A stretch of 64,000 bases of DNA from Marinomonas aquimarina (GCF_900089755.1 NZ_FLOC01000007.1:62001-126000); one strand, 5' to 3'; numbered from the stretch's first letter, positions 48,897 to 58,015 are shown. Numbers and translations: made by a program. Notes: generated by a model not told the origin, from the letters alone.

Positions 48897-50150
48897 ATGA
48901 AAGTTGCCGTCATTGGTAGTGGTATTTCAGGATTAACGGCAGCCTATTTGCTGCGCAGTGAATATGACATCACAGTGTTTGAGCGTGATGCGCGTATTGG
49001 GGGCCATACGGCCACTAAGGTGGTTGACGACCAAGGTATTGAACGTCATATCGATACCGGCTTCATCGTCTACAACGACTGGACCTACCCCAACTTTATT
49101 CGCTTGATGAAAGAGCTAAAAGTGGTGACCCAACCAACCGAAATGAGCTTTAGCGTCAGCTGTGAGCGTACTGGGCTGGAGTATGGCGGTAACAATTTAA
49201 ATACTTTGTTTGCGCAGCGTAAAAACGTGGTGAATTGGTCTTTCCTGACCATGCTGAAAGACATTTTGCGTTTTAACAAAGAGTCGATCCAAGATTTGGA
49301 ATCGGGCAAGTTAGAGGCGTCGATTACGTTGGGGGAATATTTAAAACGCCAAGGCTATGGTGACACCTTTGCGAGCCATTACCTGATCCCCATGGGCAGT
49401 GCCATTTGGTCGGCGACGCTTCAGGAAATGATGGACTTCCCGCTGATTTTCTTTGTCCGCTTCTTTAAGAATCATGGCTTACTAAGTGTCAATAACCGCC
49501 CACAGTGGCATGTTATTAAGGGCGGCTCAGCAGCCTACTTAAAACCACTAACAGAGCCATTTAAAGACAAGATTCGACTCGATAGTCAGATTGAAAAGGT
49601 GGTTCGTGCGCCGGGTAAGGTGACGTTGTACTTCGCTGACCACAGCCACGAGGAATTCGAGCATGTGATCTTTGCCTGCCACAGTGATCAAGCGCTGGCG
49701 CTGCTAGGCGAGGATGCGTCCGCCCAAGAACGAGAGATTCTAGGGGCGATTCCTTATCGCGACAACGAAGTGGTGTTGCATACCGATACGGCGTTACTGC
49801 CGAAGGCAAAGCTGGCTTGGTCGAGCTGGAACTATCATTTGGGTGCTGATCAAACGAAGCCTGCCACGCTCAGTTACAACATGAACATTTTGCAGGGTAT
49901 CGAAGGCTCCCGTGAAACCTTCGTGGTGACGCTCAACCACAGTGATGGGATTGATCCTAATAAAATCATTGGCCGTTACAGCTACGCTCATCCGACCTTT
50001 ACCCTTGCCGGTATTCAAGCACAAGAGCGTTGGCACGAGATTAACTTCGGCAACACTTGGTTCTGTGGCGCCTATTGGCGCAATGGCTTCCATGAAGACG
50101 GCTGTTGGAGTGGGGTACGTGTAGCCAAAGCATTAGGAGTGAACTGGTAA
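48897..50150 (+). CDS. FAD-dependent amine-oxidase-like oxidoreductase (fatty acyl desaturase candidate)
   Basis: Flavoprotein of 417 residues. FAD motif VAVIGSGISGLTAAYLLR at residues 3-20 and FERDARIGGHTATKV near 30. Typical for NAD(P)/FAD proteins found beside CFA-type methyltransferases. Comparable pairs are the Rhodobacter singlet-oxygen regulon flavoprotein and methyltransferase that make methylated, unsaturated and furan fatty acids (Ufa system), and the plant sterculate synthase, in which both modules are fused. It may oxidise phospholipid acyl chains at the membrane. The stop overlaps the DUF1365 gene by one base. Confidence 0.85.
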   Translation: MKVAVIGSGISGLTAAYLLRSEYDITVFERDARIGGHTATKVVDDQGIERHIDTGFIVYNDWTYPNFIRLMKELKVVTQPTEMSFSVSCERTGLEYGGNNLNTLFAQRKNVVNWSFLTMLKDILRFNKESIQDLESGKLEASITLGEYLKRQGYGDTFASHYLIPMGSAIWSATLQEMMDFPLIFFVRFFKNHGLLSVNNRPQWHVIKGGSAAYLKPLTEPFKDKIRLDSQIEKVVRAPGKVTLYFADHSHEEFEHVIFACHSDQALALLGEDASAQEREILGAIPYRDNEVVLHTDTALLPKAKLAWSSWNYHLGADQTKPATLSYNMNILQGIEGSRETFVVTLNHSDGIDPNKIIGRYSYAHPTFTLAGIQAQERWHEINFGNTWFCGAYWRNGFHEDGCWSGVRVAKALGVNW

Positions 50151-50926
50151 TGTCTGATTGGGCCAGTGCTTTGTATACCGGGCAGGTGCGCCATCGCCGC
50201 TTTACGCCGCGACAGCATGCTTTCACATATGAAGTGGCCATGGTGCTGTTTGATTTAGATGAAGTGGAACAGCTATTGGCTCTCTCCCCCTGGTGGTCAG
50301 CGAAGCGCTGGCGTCCGGCGCGTTTTGTACGTGCCGACTATTTTGGTGACCCAGCCATACCGTTAAAGCAAGCGGTGCTGGATGAGGTAAATGGCCGCTT
50401 AGGGCTGGCGTTAGATGGTCCTGTGCGTCTGCTGACCAATGCCCGATATTTTGGTTATTTGATCAATCCCATTTCCGTGTATTACTGCTATGACCAGCAA
50501 CAACAGCTGCGTGCCATGATGCTGGAGGTGACCAATACGCCATGGGGGGAAAAGATCTCTTACGTATTTTCTTGTGATCCAGAGCGTCCGATTCAGCGTA
50601 TTCATATCAACAAGTCGATGCATGTTTCGCCGTTTCATCCGATGGACCATTTCTATGATTGGCGCAGTAATCAGCCGGGTGAAAAGCTAGCGATTCACAT
50701 GCAAAACAAAGAACAAGATGGTGAACAGCAATGTGTGTTTGACGCGACTTTATCGTTGCGTCGAGAAGCCATCAGCAAAGCCAGCCTGAATCGGATTTTA
50801 TGGCGTTATCCTTGGATGACGGCGAAGGTGGCATGGGGCATTTATTGGCAAGCCTTAAAGCTGTTCATGAAACGTGTACCAATACACGATCACCCTAAAC
50901 ATAAGTTAGGGCATTCTTCGGATTAA
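50150..50926 (+). CDS. DUF1365 protein
   Basis: Protein of 258 residues from ATG 50150 (TAATG overlap); an earlier in-frame ATG at 50105 lies within the upstream gene. DUF1365 motifs: YTGQVRHRRFTPRQHAFTYE at 8-27, ARYFGYLINPISVYYCYD near 105, and HVSPFHPMDHFYDW. The many His and the fixed gene order between the flavoprotein and the methyltransferase suggest an oxygenase-like or acyl-handling role in the same pathway; this is inference. No domain with known chemistry is recognised. Confidence 0.85.
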   Translation: MSDWASALYTGQVRHRRFTPRQHAFTYEVAMVLFDLDEVEQLLALSPWWSAKRWRPARFVRADYFGDPAIPLKQAVLDEVNGRLGLALDGPVRLLTNARYFGYLINPISVYYCYDQQQQLRAMMLEVTNTPWGEKISYVFSCDPERPIQRIHINKSMHVSPFHPMDHFYDWRSNQPGEKLAIHMQNKEQDGEQQCVFDATLSLRREAISKASLNRILWRYPWMTAKVAWGIYWQALKLFMKRVPIHDHPKHKLGHSSD

Positions 50927-50936
50927 GGAGTACGCA

Positions 50937-52199
50937 ATGATCAACTCAGTCAGTGTCGGATTGGGAAAAAAGACCACTCGTCGTGGCAGTATGGTTGATA
51001 AGGCGGCGAAAAAAGCAGTGTTGGCGATTTTGCAGCGCTTAGAAGTGGGCCATTTGGTGCTAGAAGACGGTGACAATACTTATACCTTTGGTGAAAGTCT
51101 GGCCAGTGCCCAATACCATGCCCACATCACCGTGCACGATAGCCATGCTTACAAAGACGTCTTCAGTAATACCAGCATTGGTGCGGCAGAAGCCTACATG
51201 AAAGGCTATTGGAGCACGCCTGATTTGACTGCCGTGATTCGTCTGATGTGTGTCAATTTGAGTATGATTAACGAAGTCGATGCGAAACGTCCGGTATGGT
51301 CTCGTTTGGCGACTAAAGCCTTTCATGCGTTGAATGCCAATACTAAGAACGGCTCACGAAAAAACATTGCCGCGCACTATGATTTGGGTAACGACTTCTT
51401 CGAGCTCTTCTTAGATCCGACCATGATGTATTCGGCGGCCATCTATCCTTCCGCACAGGCGACCTTACATGAAGCGTCGGTCCACAAATTAGAACGTATT
51501 TGTCAGAAACTCGAGTTAGGTCCTGATGACCACTTGTTAGAAATCGGAACCGGCTGGGGCGGTATGGCCATTCATGCGGCGCAACATTATGGCTGTCATG
51601 TGACGACGACCACCATTTCTCAAGAGCAATACGATTACGCTAAGGCCAAAGTGTTGCAATTGGGTCTACAAGATCGAGTGACGTTGTTGCTAGAAGATTA
51701 CCGTGATCTGGAAGGTCAATACGACAAGCTGGTGTCCATCGAGATGATTGAGGCAGTCGGGCATGAGTATTACGACAGCTACTTCCGTAAATGCAGTGAG
51801 CTACTAAAACCAGACGGATTGATGGTGATTCAAGCGATTACCATTGCTGATCAGCGCTACGATTATGCGCGTCAGTCAGTGGACTTTATCCAACGTTACA
51901 TTTTCCCTGGCGGGTGTTTACCCTCTAATGCTGTGATTGCTGACAAGGTCGCTCGCAAAACTGATTTGCAAATTGTGGCATTGGAAGACATTACCGAGCA
52001 CTACGCAGATACCTTGGCGGATTGGCGTGAGCGTTTCCATAACGCTCTCGAAACGGTCAAACAGCAAGGCTTCGATGATGTCTTCTGCCGCATGTGGGAT
52101 TACTACCTAGCCTACTGTGAAGGTGGCTTCCGTGAGCGTGCCATCAGTACCGGGCAATTCGTGTTCGCCAAACCCCGTTACCGTTTTCCGCGACATTAG
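50937..52199 (+). CDS. Cyclopropane-fatty-acid synthase-family SAM methyltransferase
   Basis: Protein of 420 residues, with AAGGAG at 50923-50928 before ATG 50937. The N-terminal lipid-binding part (about 20-135) precedes the SAM domain with HYDLGNDFFELFLD at 147-160 and SAM motif I LEIGTGWGG at 201-209. YYDSYFRKCSELLKPDGLMV and QRYIFPGG also match CFA synthases. It adds a methylene or methyl group to double bonds in phospholipid acyl chains. In the Rhodobacter RpoE regulon the homologue is a fatty-acid C-methyltransferase rather than a cyclopropane synthase, so the exact product is open. Confidence 0.9.
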   Translation: MINSVSVGLGKKTTRRGSMVDKAAKKAVLAILQRLEVGHLVLEDGDNTYTFGESLASAQYHAHITVHDSHAYKDVFSNTSIGAAEAYMKGYWSTPDLTAVIRLMCVNLSMINEVDAKRPVWSRLATKAFHALNANTKNGSRKNIAAHYDLGNDFFELFLDPTMMYSAAIYPSAQATLHEASVHKLERICQKLELGPDDHLLEIGTGWGGMAIHAAQHYGCHVTTTTISQEQYDYAKAKVLQLGLQDRVTLLLEDYRDLEGQYDKLVSIEMIEAVGHEYYDSYFRKCSELLKPDGLMVIQAITIADQRYDYARQSVDFIQRYIFPGGCLPSNAVIADKVARKTDLQIVALEDITEHYADTLADWRERFHNALETVKQQGFDDVFCRMWDYYLAYCEGGFRERAISTGQFVFAKPRYRFPRH

Positions 52200-52225
52200 G
52201 CGTAGGAAAACGCCGGAGGCCTAAC

Positions 52226-52750
52226 ATGTTAAAGTCTCTGCTCAATGCTGTTTTTTTTCAGTTGTTTTGGTTCGCTTGTGTGCTCGGTGGTGATAACTGG
52301 GCAGTAGCGGCCATCGTGGTGTATTTTGTGGTACATCATGTTTACTTCGTAAACACCCCGAATGAGTGGTGGCTTATCCTTTTGTTCGTTGCGCTAGGCG
52401 TAGTCATTGATGGTGCCCTCATTTTTGATGGTTGGTTACTGATGCCCAATTCCATCTGGACCTTCCCCATTCCTCCACCTTGGCTGCTGGGCCTTTGGGC
52501 AGGCGTCGGTTCGTTATTCTTACATTGCTTGAGTTGGGGCATTGATCGCCCTTGGCTGTTGAGTGCACTGGCCGCCTTTTTCGCGCCGATGAGTTACATC
52601 GTTGGTGCCGATTTCGCAGAAGTGTCATTAGGGCGTTCTACCATCGCTACCTGGGCGTTAATGGCGTTTATCTGGTTTTGGCTGATGCAGATAGGCGTTT
52701 TTGCCGCCAAACTCACACTCAAACACAATGGACGCAGACATCGTGCTTAA
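52226..52750 (+). CDS. DUF2878 membrane protein
   Basis: Protein of 174 residues with about five membrane helices, nearly all hydrophobic. DUF2878 features: FFQLFWFACVLGGDNWA near the start, NEWWLILLFVALGVVIDGAL and PPPWLLGLWAGVGSLFLHC. The family is regularly found after CFA-type methyltransferases with DUF3833 genes. Function unknown; membrane location fits an acyl-lipid pathway. Overlaps the next gene by 23 bases. Confidence 0.82.
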   Translation: MLKSLLNAVFFQLFWFACVLGGDNWAVAAIVVYFVVHHVYFVNTPNEWWLILLFVALGVVIDGALIFDGWLLMPNSIWTFPIPPPWLLGLWAGVGSLFLHCLSWGIDRPWLLSALAAFFAPMSYIVGADFAEVSLGRSTIATWALMAFIWFWLMQIGVFAAKLTLKHNGRRHRA

Positions 52751-53441
52751 ACTTATTGCAATCGCGACCCTATCATTGTGCGCGCTACAGGTCAGTGCAC
52801 AAGCCCCTAAAACTGTGATTGGTGAAGCATATGACAGCCAGTCAAAACAGCTGTTGTATGTGGAAAAACACCGCTATGTGGGGGGCAACCAGCACGAAGT
52901 AAAATACTACAATCCTGCCGGCGAATTGTTTGCTGAGAAGCTACTGCGCTATGGTGAATACCAGCAGGCGCCGGCCTTTGAGCAAACCAATAGCTTACGC
53001 GGCGAGTGGATCAAGGTCTCCGGCGATGGTGATCAGCTGACGGTGGAATACCGTGAGAAGTCCGATTCCGTGGTGTTCGATAAACGCATTAAGGTCAATG
53101 AGCATCTGTTGGTGGATGCGGGGTTTGATCGTTATGTCAAATTGCATTGGGATGCCTTGGTGCAAAATCAAAAGCGCGAAATTGAGTATTTGGTGCCGAG
53201 CCGTTTGACCACCGTAGGCTTCGAAGTGGGGCGCGTGGAGTGTTTATCCGGTACCCCTGAAGAGGCAGTGTGTTTTGCCATTGCTCCGACTTCTTGGTTT
53301 GTTTCCCTCGCCGTCGATCCCATCACGGTGGCCTATGACCCTGCCACACAGAATCTATTGCGTTTTAATGGACGCGGCAATATTGCTAGCAGTTCCGGTA
53401 AATACCAAACCGTCGACATTCATTACCAATACCCAGAGTAA
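52728..53441 (+). CDS. Secreted protein of unknown function in the RpoE-linked operon
   Basis: Protein of 237 residues from ATG 52728, inside the end of the DUF2878 gene. Signal peptide: hydrophobic segment residues 6-23, likely cut after VSAQA. The mature part is predominantly beta with a mid region RGEWIKVSGDGDQLTVEY and a C-terminal DIHYQYPE. I do not recognise the family. The tight arrangement between two envelope genes suggests a shared role in the periplasm. AACACA before the ATG gives a poor ribosome site, so translation probably depends on the upstream gene. Confidence 0.7.
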   Translation: MDADIVLKLIAIATLSLCALQVSAQAPKTVIGEAYDSQSKQLLYVEKHRYVGGNQHEVKYYNPAGELFAEKLLRYGEYQQAPAFEQTNSLRGEWIKVSGDGDQLTVEYREKSDSVVFDKRIKVNEHLLVDAGFDRYVKLHWDALVQNQKREIEYLVPSRLTTVGFEVGRVECLSGTPEEAVCFAIAPTSWFVSLAVDPITVAYDPATQNLLRFNGRGNIASSSGKYQTVDIHYQYPE

Positions 53442-53466
53442 CCGTTGAAAGCGGTTGGAGGCTGTC

Positions 53467-54009
53467 ATGTTTCGTATTCTTGCTTTGTTGTTATCCCTTG
53501 TCTGGTTAAGTGGGTGTTCTTCGCCCCGTATTGAAGCCTATGCCGATAATCAGCCGGAGTTTAAGGTACAAGAGTTCTTCCAAGGGGACCTAGTCGCCCA
53601 TGGCGTTCTGAAAGACCGTAGCGGCGAGGTCACGCGTTCTTTTTATGCGGATCTAAACGGCAGCTGGGAGAATGGTGTCGGCACCTTAGATGAGTGGTTT
53701 GTGTTTGATGACGGCGAACGCCAGCAGCGTACTTGGACTTTGACCCCGAATGGCGATGGCAGTTATACCGCGACGGCGGGCGATGTGGTCGGCGCTGGCC
53801 AGCTGGAAACGGCGGGCAATGCTTTGTTTATGCAATATGTACTGCGCGTGCCTTACGATGGCGATACCATTGATTTGAAAGTAGACGATCGCATGTATTT
53901 GGTCACGCCAGATCATTTAATCAATGAATCTGTGCTGACCAAATTCGGTTTTGAAGTGGCCTCGATTACGCTCAGCATTCGCCAAAAGGCTCACCAAGCA
54001 AGTGAATAA
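53467..54009 (+). CDS. DUF3833 lipoprotein
   Basis: Protein of 180 residues from ATG 53467 with GGAGG five bases upstream. Lipobox LSGC (Cys near residue 17) predicts a lipoprotein; Ser follows, so outer-membrane sorting is likely. DUF3833 marks: FKVQEFFQGDLVAHGVLKDR, FYADLNGSWENG, TLDEWFVFDDGERQQRTW and the C-terminal MYLVTPDHLINESVLTKFGF. The fold resembles a lipocalin-like barrel, so lipid handling is plausible. Last gene of the operon. Confidence 0.82.
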   Translation: MFRILALLLSLVWLSGCSSPRIEAYADNQPEFKVQEFFQGDLVAHGVLKDRSGEVTRSFYADLNGSWENGVGTLDEWFVFDDGERQQRTWTLTPNGDGSYTATAGDVVGAGQLETAGNALFMQYVLRVPYDGDTIDLKVDDRMYLVTPDHLINESVLTKFGFEVASITLSIRQKAHQASE

Positions 54010-54082
54010 GCGTTTGCTTGCCGAAAGGGGTCTGCTATTCTGCGCGGCGATGAAAGAGTAACAATAGAGTGGAGACATTGGC

Positions 54083-54445
54083 GTGGCACAATTGGTATTT
54101 CGTTTGAAGAATGTTCCAGACGAGGAAGCGGATGATATTCGTGCGCTTTTGAACGAACATGAGATTGAGTTTTACGAAACCAGTGCCGGGCGTTGGCAGA
54201 TTTCCATGGCGGGGATTTGGGTACGCGATAAAGAGCAAGCACAGCGTGCCAAAGCTCTGATCGCCGAAGACCAATCACAGCGGGCTGCTAGAGCGCAACA
54301 GATTACAGCCCGCGATTGGATCGCAGGCTTTTTAACCCATGCGCGACAAAATCCTGTGGAGTTTGCGTTTACGCTGGTAGCACTGCTGTTGGTGCTATCC
54401 CTCAGTGTGATTCCGTTCTACATTGGCAAGCAACTGGCTAGCTAG
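54083..54445 (+). CDS. DUF6164 family small membrane protein
   Basis: Protein of 120 residues, GTG start at 54083 with GGAG nine bases upstream. The N-terminal 75 residues form a cytoplasmic alpha-beta domain like DUF2007 (LVFRLKNVPDEEADDIRALL, then AGRWQISMAGIWVRDKEQAQ), followed by one C-terminal membrane helix (residues about 93-115). It is 73 bases after the DUF3833 gene and may be separately transcribed. Function unknown. Confidence 0.72.
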   Translation: MAQLVFRLKNVPDEEADDIRALLNEHEIEFYETSAGRWQISMAGIWVRDKEQAQRAKALIAEDQSQRAARAQQITARDWIAGFLTHARQNPVEFAFTLVALLLVLSLSVIPFYIGKQLAS

Positions 54446-54452
54446 ACTCGCT

Positions 54453-54869
54453 CTAGACCGGGACACAGCTGCGGTGTGCTTGCAGTAATGTTTTCATCAC
54501 CAAACGACGAGTTATAACGCCAATGAGGCGGCCGTCTTCAACCACTGGGAAGATCTTGGGCTTGTCTTCCATCATCAATTTAGCGATTTGCATCACCTGC
54601 ATGGATGGAGAGACGGTTAACACATCCTCGCGCATCACGTTTTCCACATTGCCCGGTTGATGGCAGTAGTAGACGGCTTGGCTCAAGGGCTCAAGCAGGT
54701 CCTGTTCAGACACAAAACCAATTACATGATCGTAGCGATCGGTTACCGGGGCGCCACTCAGCTTATGCAGAGCAAGTTGTGCAGCACAGTCATCTATTTG
54801 CGTGTTTGGATAGACATGAAAGGTGTCACGGGACATGACATCTCGCACCGTCAGGGCATCAAATTTCAT
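54453..54869 (-). CDS. CBS-pair domain protein
   Basis: Protein of 138 residues made of two CBS motifs only: VRDVMSRDTFHVYPNTQIDD near residue 8, then SGAPVTDRYDHVIGFVSEQD, and the second with REDVLTVSPSMQVMQIAKLM and FPVVEDGRLIGVITRRLVM. CBS pairs bind adenosine nucleotides and regulate partner enzymes or channels. No partner is encoded beside it. The gene ends 7 bases from the convergent DUF6164 gene. Confidence 0.88.
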   Translation of the reverse strand: MKFDALTVRDVMSRDTFHVYPNTQIDDCAAQLALHKLSGAPVTDRYDHVIGFVSEQDLLEPLSQAVYYCHQPGNVENVMREDVLTVSPSMQVMQIAKLMMEDKPKIFPVVEDGRLIGVITRRLVMKTLLQAHRSCVPV

Positions 54870-54933
54870 AAGCTTCCCCCCATTACAACATTGGCTATTG
54901 CTTCAGTGTAGCGGGGGATTTGTTTTTTGCGTA

Positions 54934-55935
54934 TTAGGCCGCTGCTTTTTCGTTTTGATTGACCTTTAGCTGACGTTGATTGACCTTTAGCTGACGTTTA
55001 TTGAACGCCGCCGTGATCACTTGCACAATGATGGCCGCGGCAATGACCAGTGCCATGCCAAATAAACTTAAAGAGTCGGCATTAATGGAGACAATCACGC
55101 TGCTCCAAAGACCCAGTGCCACGCATACTTCCGTTAGAATGAAGGCGATAACGGGTGTTAAGGCAACACATACGCTGACTTGAACGGTTTGCCAGTACTT
55201 CATTGCTTGGGCAAAAGAGCCATAGGCCACCAGTGTATTGAGGCTACAAAACACGGCGACCAGTGTTTCCGAGGTATTCATGGCCAACAGATCGCTCGGA
55301 CGCGTGAAGGGCAGCATGGAAACCAAGGCAAACAGATAAATGCCAAGCAAGATGTTGGTGGGCGACAGTTTGCTAAATAATGACTTCTGCAGCAGCGCAT
55401 AAATACTCCAACAGACCACGCCGGTTTGCACAATCACAAAGCCAATCAGGGTCGTGTCCAAGGACTGTGCCGCAAGTCCGCCGCCAAGCACTGGGTGGAA
55501 AAACAGCAGCATACCCAGGCCGAGTACGGCAAAGCAGGCCCATTGTTGCCAACGTATCCACTCTTTAAAAAATACCCAACCCCCTAAGGCGAGAAAGAAA
55601 GGCGCCACTTGGAAACTGAGTTGGGCAATGCCTGGGTGTAAGTAATCTAGACTCCAAGCAAAGCAAGTGTAGTTGACGATGAGAAACGCACCGGCGCTGA
55701 ACAGAGTTAGCCAATTTTTGCCTGTTAGCTGGCGAAATTCTGCTAAGTGACCATGTAGCCCTTGCCACACCAGCAGCACAACCCCTGCGCCAGCGAAACG
55801 AAACCAGGTGAGCGTGACCGGATCAGAAAAATCGCCACTGAGCTTCAGGGCGATCGGCAACATACTCCAAAAGAGCACACAGACGCTGCTGAAAAACAGC
55901 CCGTATAAAAACTGCTGACGACTTGTTAATGGCAT
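54934..55935 (-). CDS. EamA/DMT-family transporter
   Basis: Inner-membrane protein of 333 residues with ten helices in two EamA repeats (about 12-145 and 160-310). Motifs: DPVTLTWFRFAGAGVVLLVW in the first repeat and GVVCWSIYALLQKSLFSKLS in the second. Exports or imports a small metabolite. The C-terminus holds a tandem duplication of seven residues (QRQLKVN twice), due to a 21-bp DNA repeat. A LysR regulator is divergent and probably controls it. Confidence 0.87.
   Translation of the reverse strand: MPLTSRQQFLYGLFFSSVCVLFWSMLPIALKLSGDFSDPVTLTWFRFAGAGVVLLVWQGLHGHLAEFRQLTGKNWLTLFSAGAFLIVNYTCFAWSLDYLHPGIAQLSFQVAPFFLALGGWVFFKEWIRWQQWACFAVLGLGMLLFFHPVLGGGLAAQSLDTTLIGFVIVQTGVVCWSIYALLQKSLFSKLSPTNILLGIYLFALVSMLPFTRPSDLLAMNTSETLVAVFCSLNTLVAYGSFAQAMKYWQTVQVSVCVALTPVIAFILTEVCVALGLWSSVIVSINADSLSLFGMALVIAAAIIVQVITAAFNKRQLKVNQRQLKVNQNEKAAA
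54955..54996. repeat. Tandem 21-bp duplication in the transporter C-terminus
   Basis: Two identical 21-base units (54955-54975 and 54976-54996, each starting TTGATTGACC and ending GCTGACG) lie head to tail and in frame. They encode a seven-residue basic repeat in the cytoplasmic tail. It is a perfect copy, so the duplication is recent or kept by slippage. Confidence 0.95.
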
Positions 55936-56006
55936 AGATCCCTCCTTATTCCGACCTGACTCACTAGGCGCTAAGCATGAAGTGGTTTTGCAGTGTTATC
56001 CAATGC

Positions 56007-56026
56007 ATAATGTGGTTGACGATTAT
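56007..56026. promoter_or_regulatory. Candidate LysR-type binding site
   Basis: ATAAT-N10-ATTAT inverted repeat in the 113-base gap between the divergent EamA and LysR genes, close to the T-N11-A pattern of LysR regulators. It lies 23 bases before the LysR start. Confidence 0.4.
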
Positions 56027-56048
56027 TCGATAAGTGGAAAAAGCTTTC

Positions 56049-56981
56049 ATGAAATCAAACCTAATGCATTTGGATATCAAGAGTCTGACGGGGCTTTTAT
56101 ATTTGTTAGAGGAGCGGAATGTCGGTCGCGTAGCAGAGCGTCTGTACTTGAGCCAGCCTGCCATGAGCCGGCTCCTCAACCGTTTGCGAGAAGCGTTTGA
56201 TGATCCGTTATTTATTCGTACCAGCAAGGGCATGATTCCTACTTCCAAGGCGCTTTCCTTAGAGATGCCTTTGCGGCAAATGCTAGAACATATGGATGGC
56301 TTGGAGAATGAGCGCGAGTTCAAACCGGAGAAATCGGAACGTATCTTCCGTCTACAGACCTCTCACTACCAAGCTCAAGCCTATATGCCCACTATTGCGG
56401 AACGTTTCTATCAACTTGCCCCCCACGCTACCTTAGAAGCCAGCCTGATCACCGAGTCGAGTTTGCTTAGGGTGGAAAATCAGATCGTCGATGCCGTGCT
56501 GTGCAGTGAGTATATGCAGCTGCCAACACGCTTTGATAAGCGCTTACTTGGGCAAGAAAAGTTTGGCTGTATCATGTCGAAGCATCACCCATTAGCCGAT
56601 CAAGCGGCGATTAGCCTAGATGACTTTCTGAGCTTTAATCATGTTTTAGTCACCCTAGGGGGCAGTAGTAGTCATATTTACAGTGAAAGCGCATTAGGTG
56701 AGCGTGCCCGTGAGCGGCGCTATACTTTAAGAACGCCTTATTTTATGTCTGCATTGGAGGCGGTGGGGAAAACCGAATTACTGTTTAGTACCAGTCAATT
56801 ACTGGCCTATCGTTTCCAAGAACAGTTTGGTTTAACGATTAAGCCGCTACCGTTTGACTACCCGTCGGTTCATTATTATCTGACTTGGCCTTCTGAGCAG
56901 ACCAATGATCCGGGAGGGATTTGGCTGCGAAACCTCTGTGCTGGCGTCGTTCAGGATATGATTCCCTATCCTGCTTCGTAG
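56049..56981 (+). CDS. LysR-family regulator divergent from the EamA transporter
   Basis: Transcription factor of 310 residues from ATG 56049 (an in-frame GTG at 56034 is possible; no strong ribosome site). HTH: LKSLTGLLYLLEERN-like helix region with VGRVAERLYLSQPAMSRLLN near residues 31-50 and LREAFDDPLFIRTSKGMIPT. The effector domain covers about 90-300. DNA-binding region resembles the NodD/PcpR-like subgroup, with DDPLFIR. Probably controls its own gene and the transporter; effector not known. Confidence 0.86.
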   Translation: MKSNLMHLDIKSLTGLLYLLEERNVGRVAERLYLSQPAMSRLLNRLREAFDDPLFIRTSKGMIPTSKALSLEMPLRQMLEHMDGLENEREFKPEKSERIFRLQTSHYQAQAYMPTIAERFYQLAPHATLEASLITESSLLRVENQIVDAVLCSEYMQLPTRFDKRLLGQEKFGCIMSKHHPLADQAAISLDDFLSFNHVLVTLGGSSSHIYSESALGERARERRYTLRTPYFMSALEAVGKTELLFSTSQLLAYRFQEQFGLTIKPLPFDYPSVHYYLTWPSEQTNDPGGIWLRNLCAGVVQDMIPYPAS

Positions 56982-57064
56982 TAGTATTTGTTAGTTCACG
57001 GTAAAAGCCTTTAAAATAAGGGCGCTTACCAACCTGTTATCTACCCATTTGGCCAACTTAACGC

Positions 57065-58015
57065 ATGTCGAAAAAAGAGCACAAGCTAAAGCTACACCCA
57101 CGCAACCCGCATCGCAGCCGCTACAACTTCTCCTTGTTGGCGGATTCGTGTCCTGAGCTTGCGCCTTATATTCAGTTGAACCAATACGGTAGCCAAACGA
57201 TCAATTTTGCCGATCCTGCTGCGGTCAAAGTGCTCAACCGTGCCTTGCTGAATCATTTCTATGGAGTGCTGTTTTGGGACATTCCCGAAGGCTATTTATG
57301 CCCGCCGATCCCAGGTCGTGCCGACTACATTCACTATCTTGCGGACTTATTGGCCAACAGTAATGACGGACAGATTCCCCGTGGCCGCGGCATTCGTGCC
57401 TTGGATGTGGGCACGGGAGCGAATTGTGTGTATCCGATCATTGGTTCGCAAGAATACGGCTGGCAGTTCGTCGGCAGCGATGCGAACCCGATTGCTATTA
57501 ACGCTGCGCAAGCGGTGGTGGACGCCAATGCCAGCTTGAAAAAGCGTATTAAACTGCGTCTGCAAAACGATCAGCAGTCGATCTTTGATGGCATCTGGCA
57601 GTCAGAAGATCTATTTGATGTGACCTTGTGCAACCCTCCTTTTCACGACAGTGAAGCGACCATGGTGTCGGAGAACAAACGCAAGTGGCGGGGGCTGAAA
57701 GGGGACAACCATAACAGCACCTTGAACTTCGGTGGCCATGCCCCTGAGTTGTGGTGTGAAGGCGGTGAAGCAGGCTTTATCACGCGTATGATCAAAGAAA
57801 GTGTGCATTACAAAGAGCGCTGCTTCTGGTTCACCAGTTTGGTGGCGCGCAAAGAAAATTTGTCGGCGGTCTACCGCGCGTTACAAGCGGTAGGGGCGGC
57901 GCAAGTAAAAACCATCGAAATGGCGCAAGGGCAGAAAGTTAGCCGCTTTGTCGCTTGGAGTTTCTTAGAGCCGGCGCAGATCGATTTTTGGCGTGATACC
58001 CGCTGGCGTAAATAA
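57065..58015 (+). CDS. rlmF: 23S rRNA (adenine(1618)-N6)-methyltransferase
   Basis: Enzyme of 316 residues that methylates N6 of A1618 in 23S rRNA with SAM. RlmF marks: KLHPRNPHRSRYNFSLLADS at the start, WDIPEGYLCPPIPGRADYIH near residue 75, SAM motif ALDVGTGANCVYPII near 118, and the catalytic NPPF in LCNPPFHDSEATM near residue 196. The length agrees with the family. Transcribed alone. Confidence 0.95.
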   Translation: MSKKEHKLKLHPRNPHRSRYNFSLLADSCPELAPYIQLNQYGSQTINFADPAAVKVLNRALLNHFYGVLFWDIPEGYLCPPIPGRADYIHYLADLLANSNDGQIPRGRGIRALDVGTGANCVYPIIGSQEYGWQFVGSDANPIAINAAQAVVDANASLKKRIKLRLQNDQQSIFDGIWQSEDLFDVTLCNPPFHDSEATMVSENKRKWRGLKGDNHNSTLNFGGHAPELWCEGGEAGFITRMIKESVHYKERCFWFTSLVARKENLSAVYRALQAVGAAQVKTIEMAQGQKVSRFVAWSFLEPAQIDFWRDTRWRK

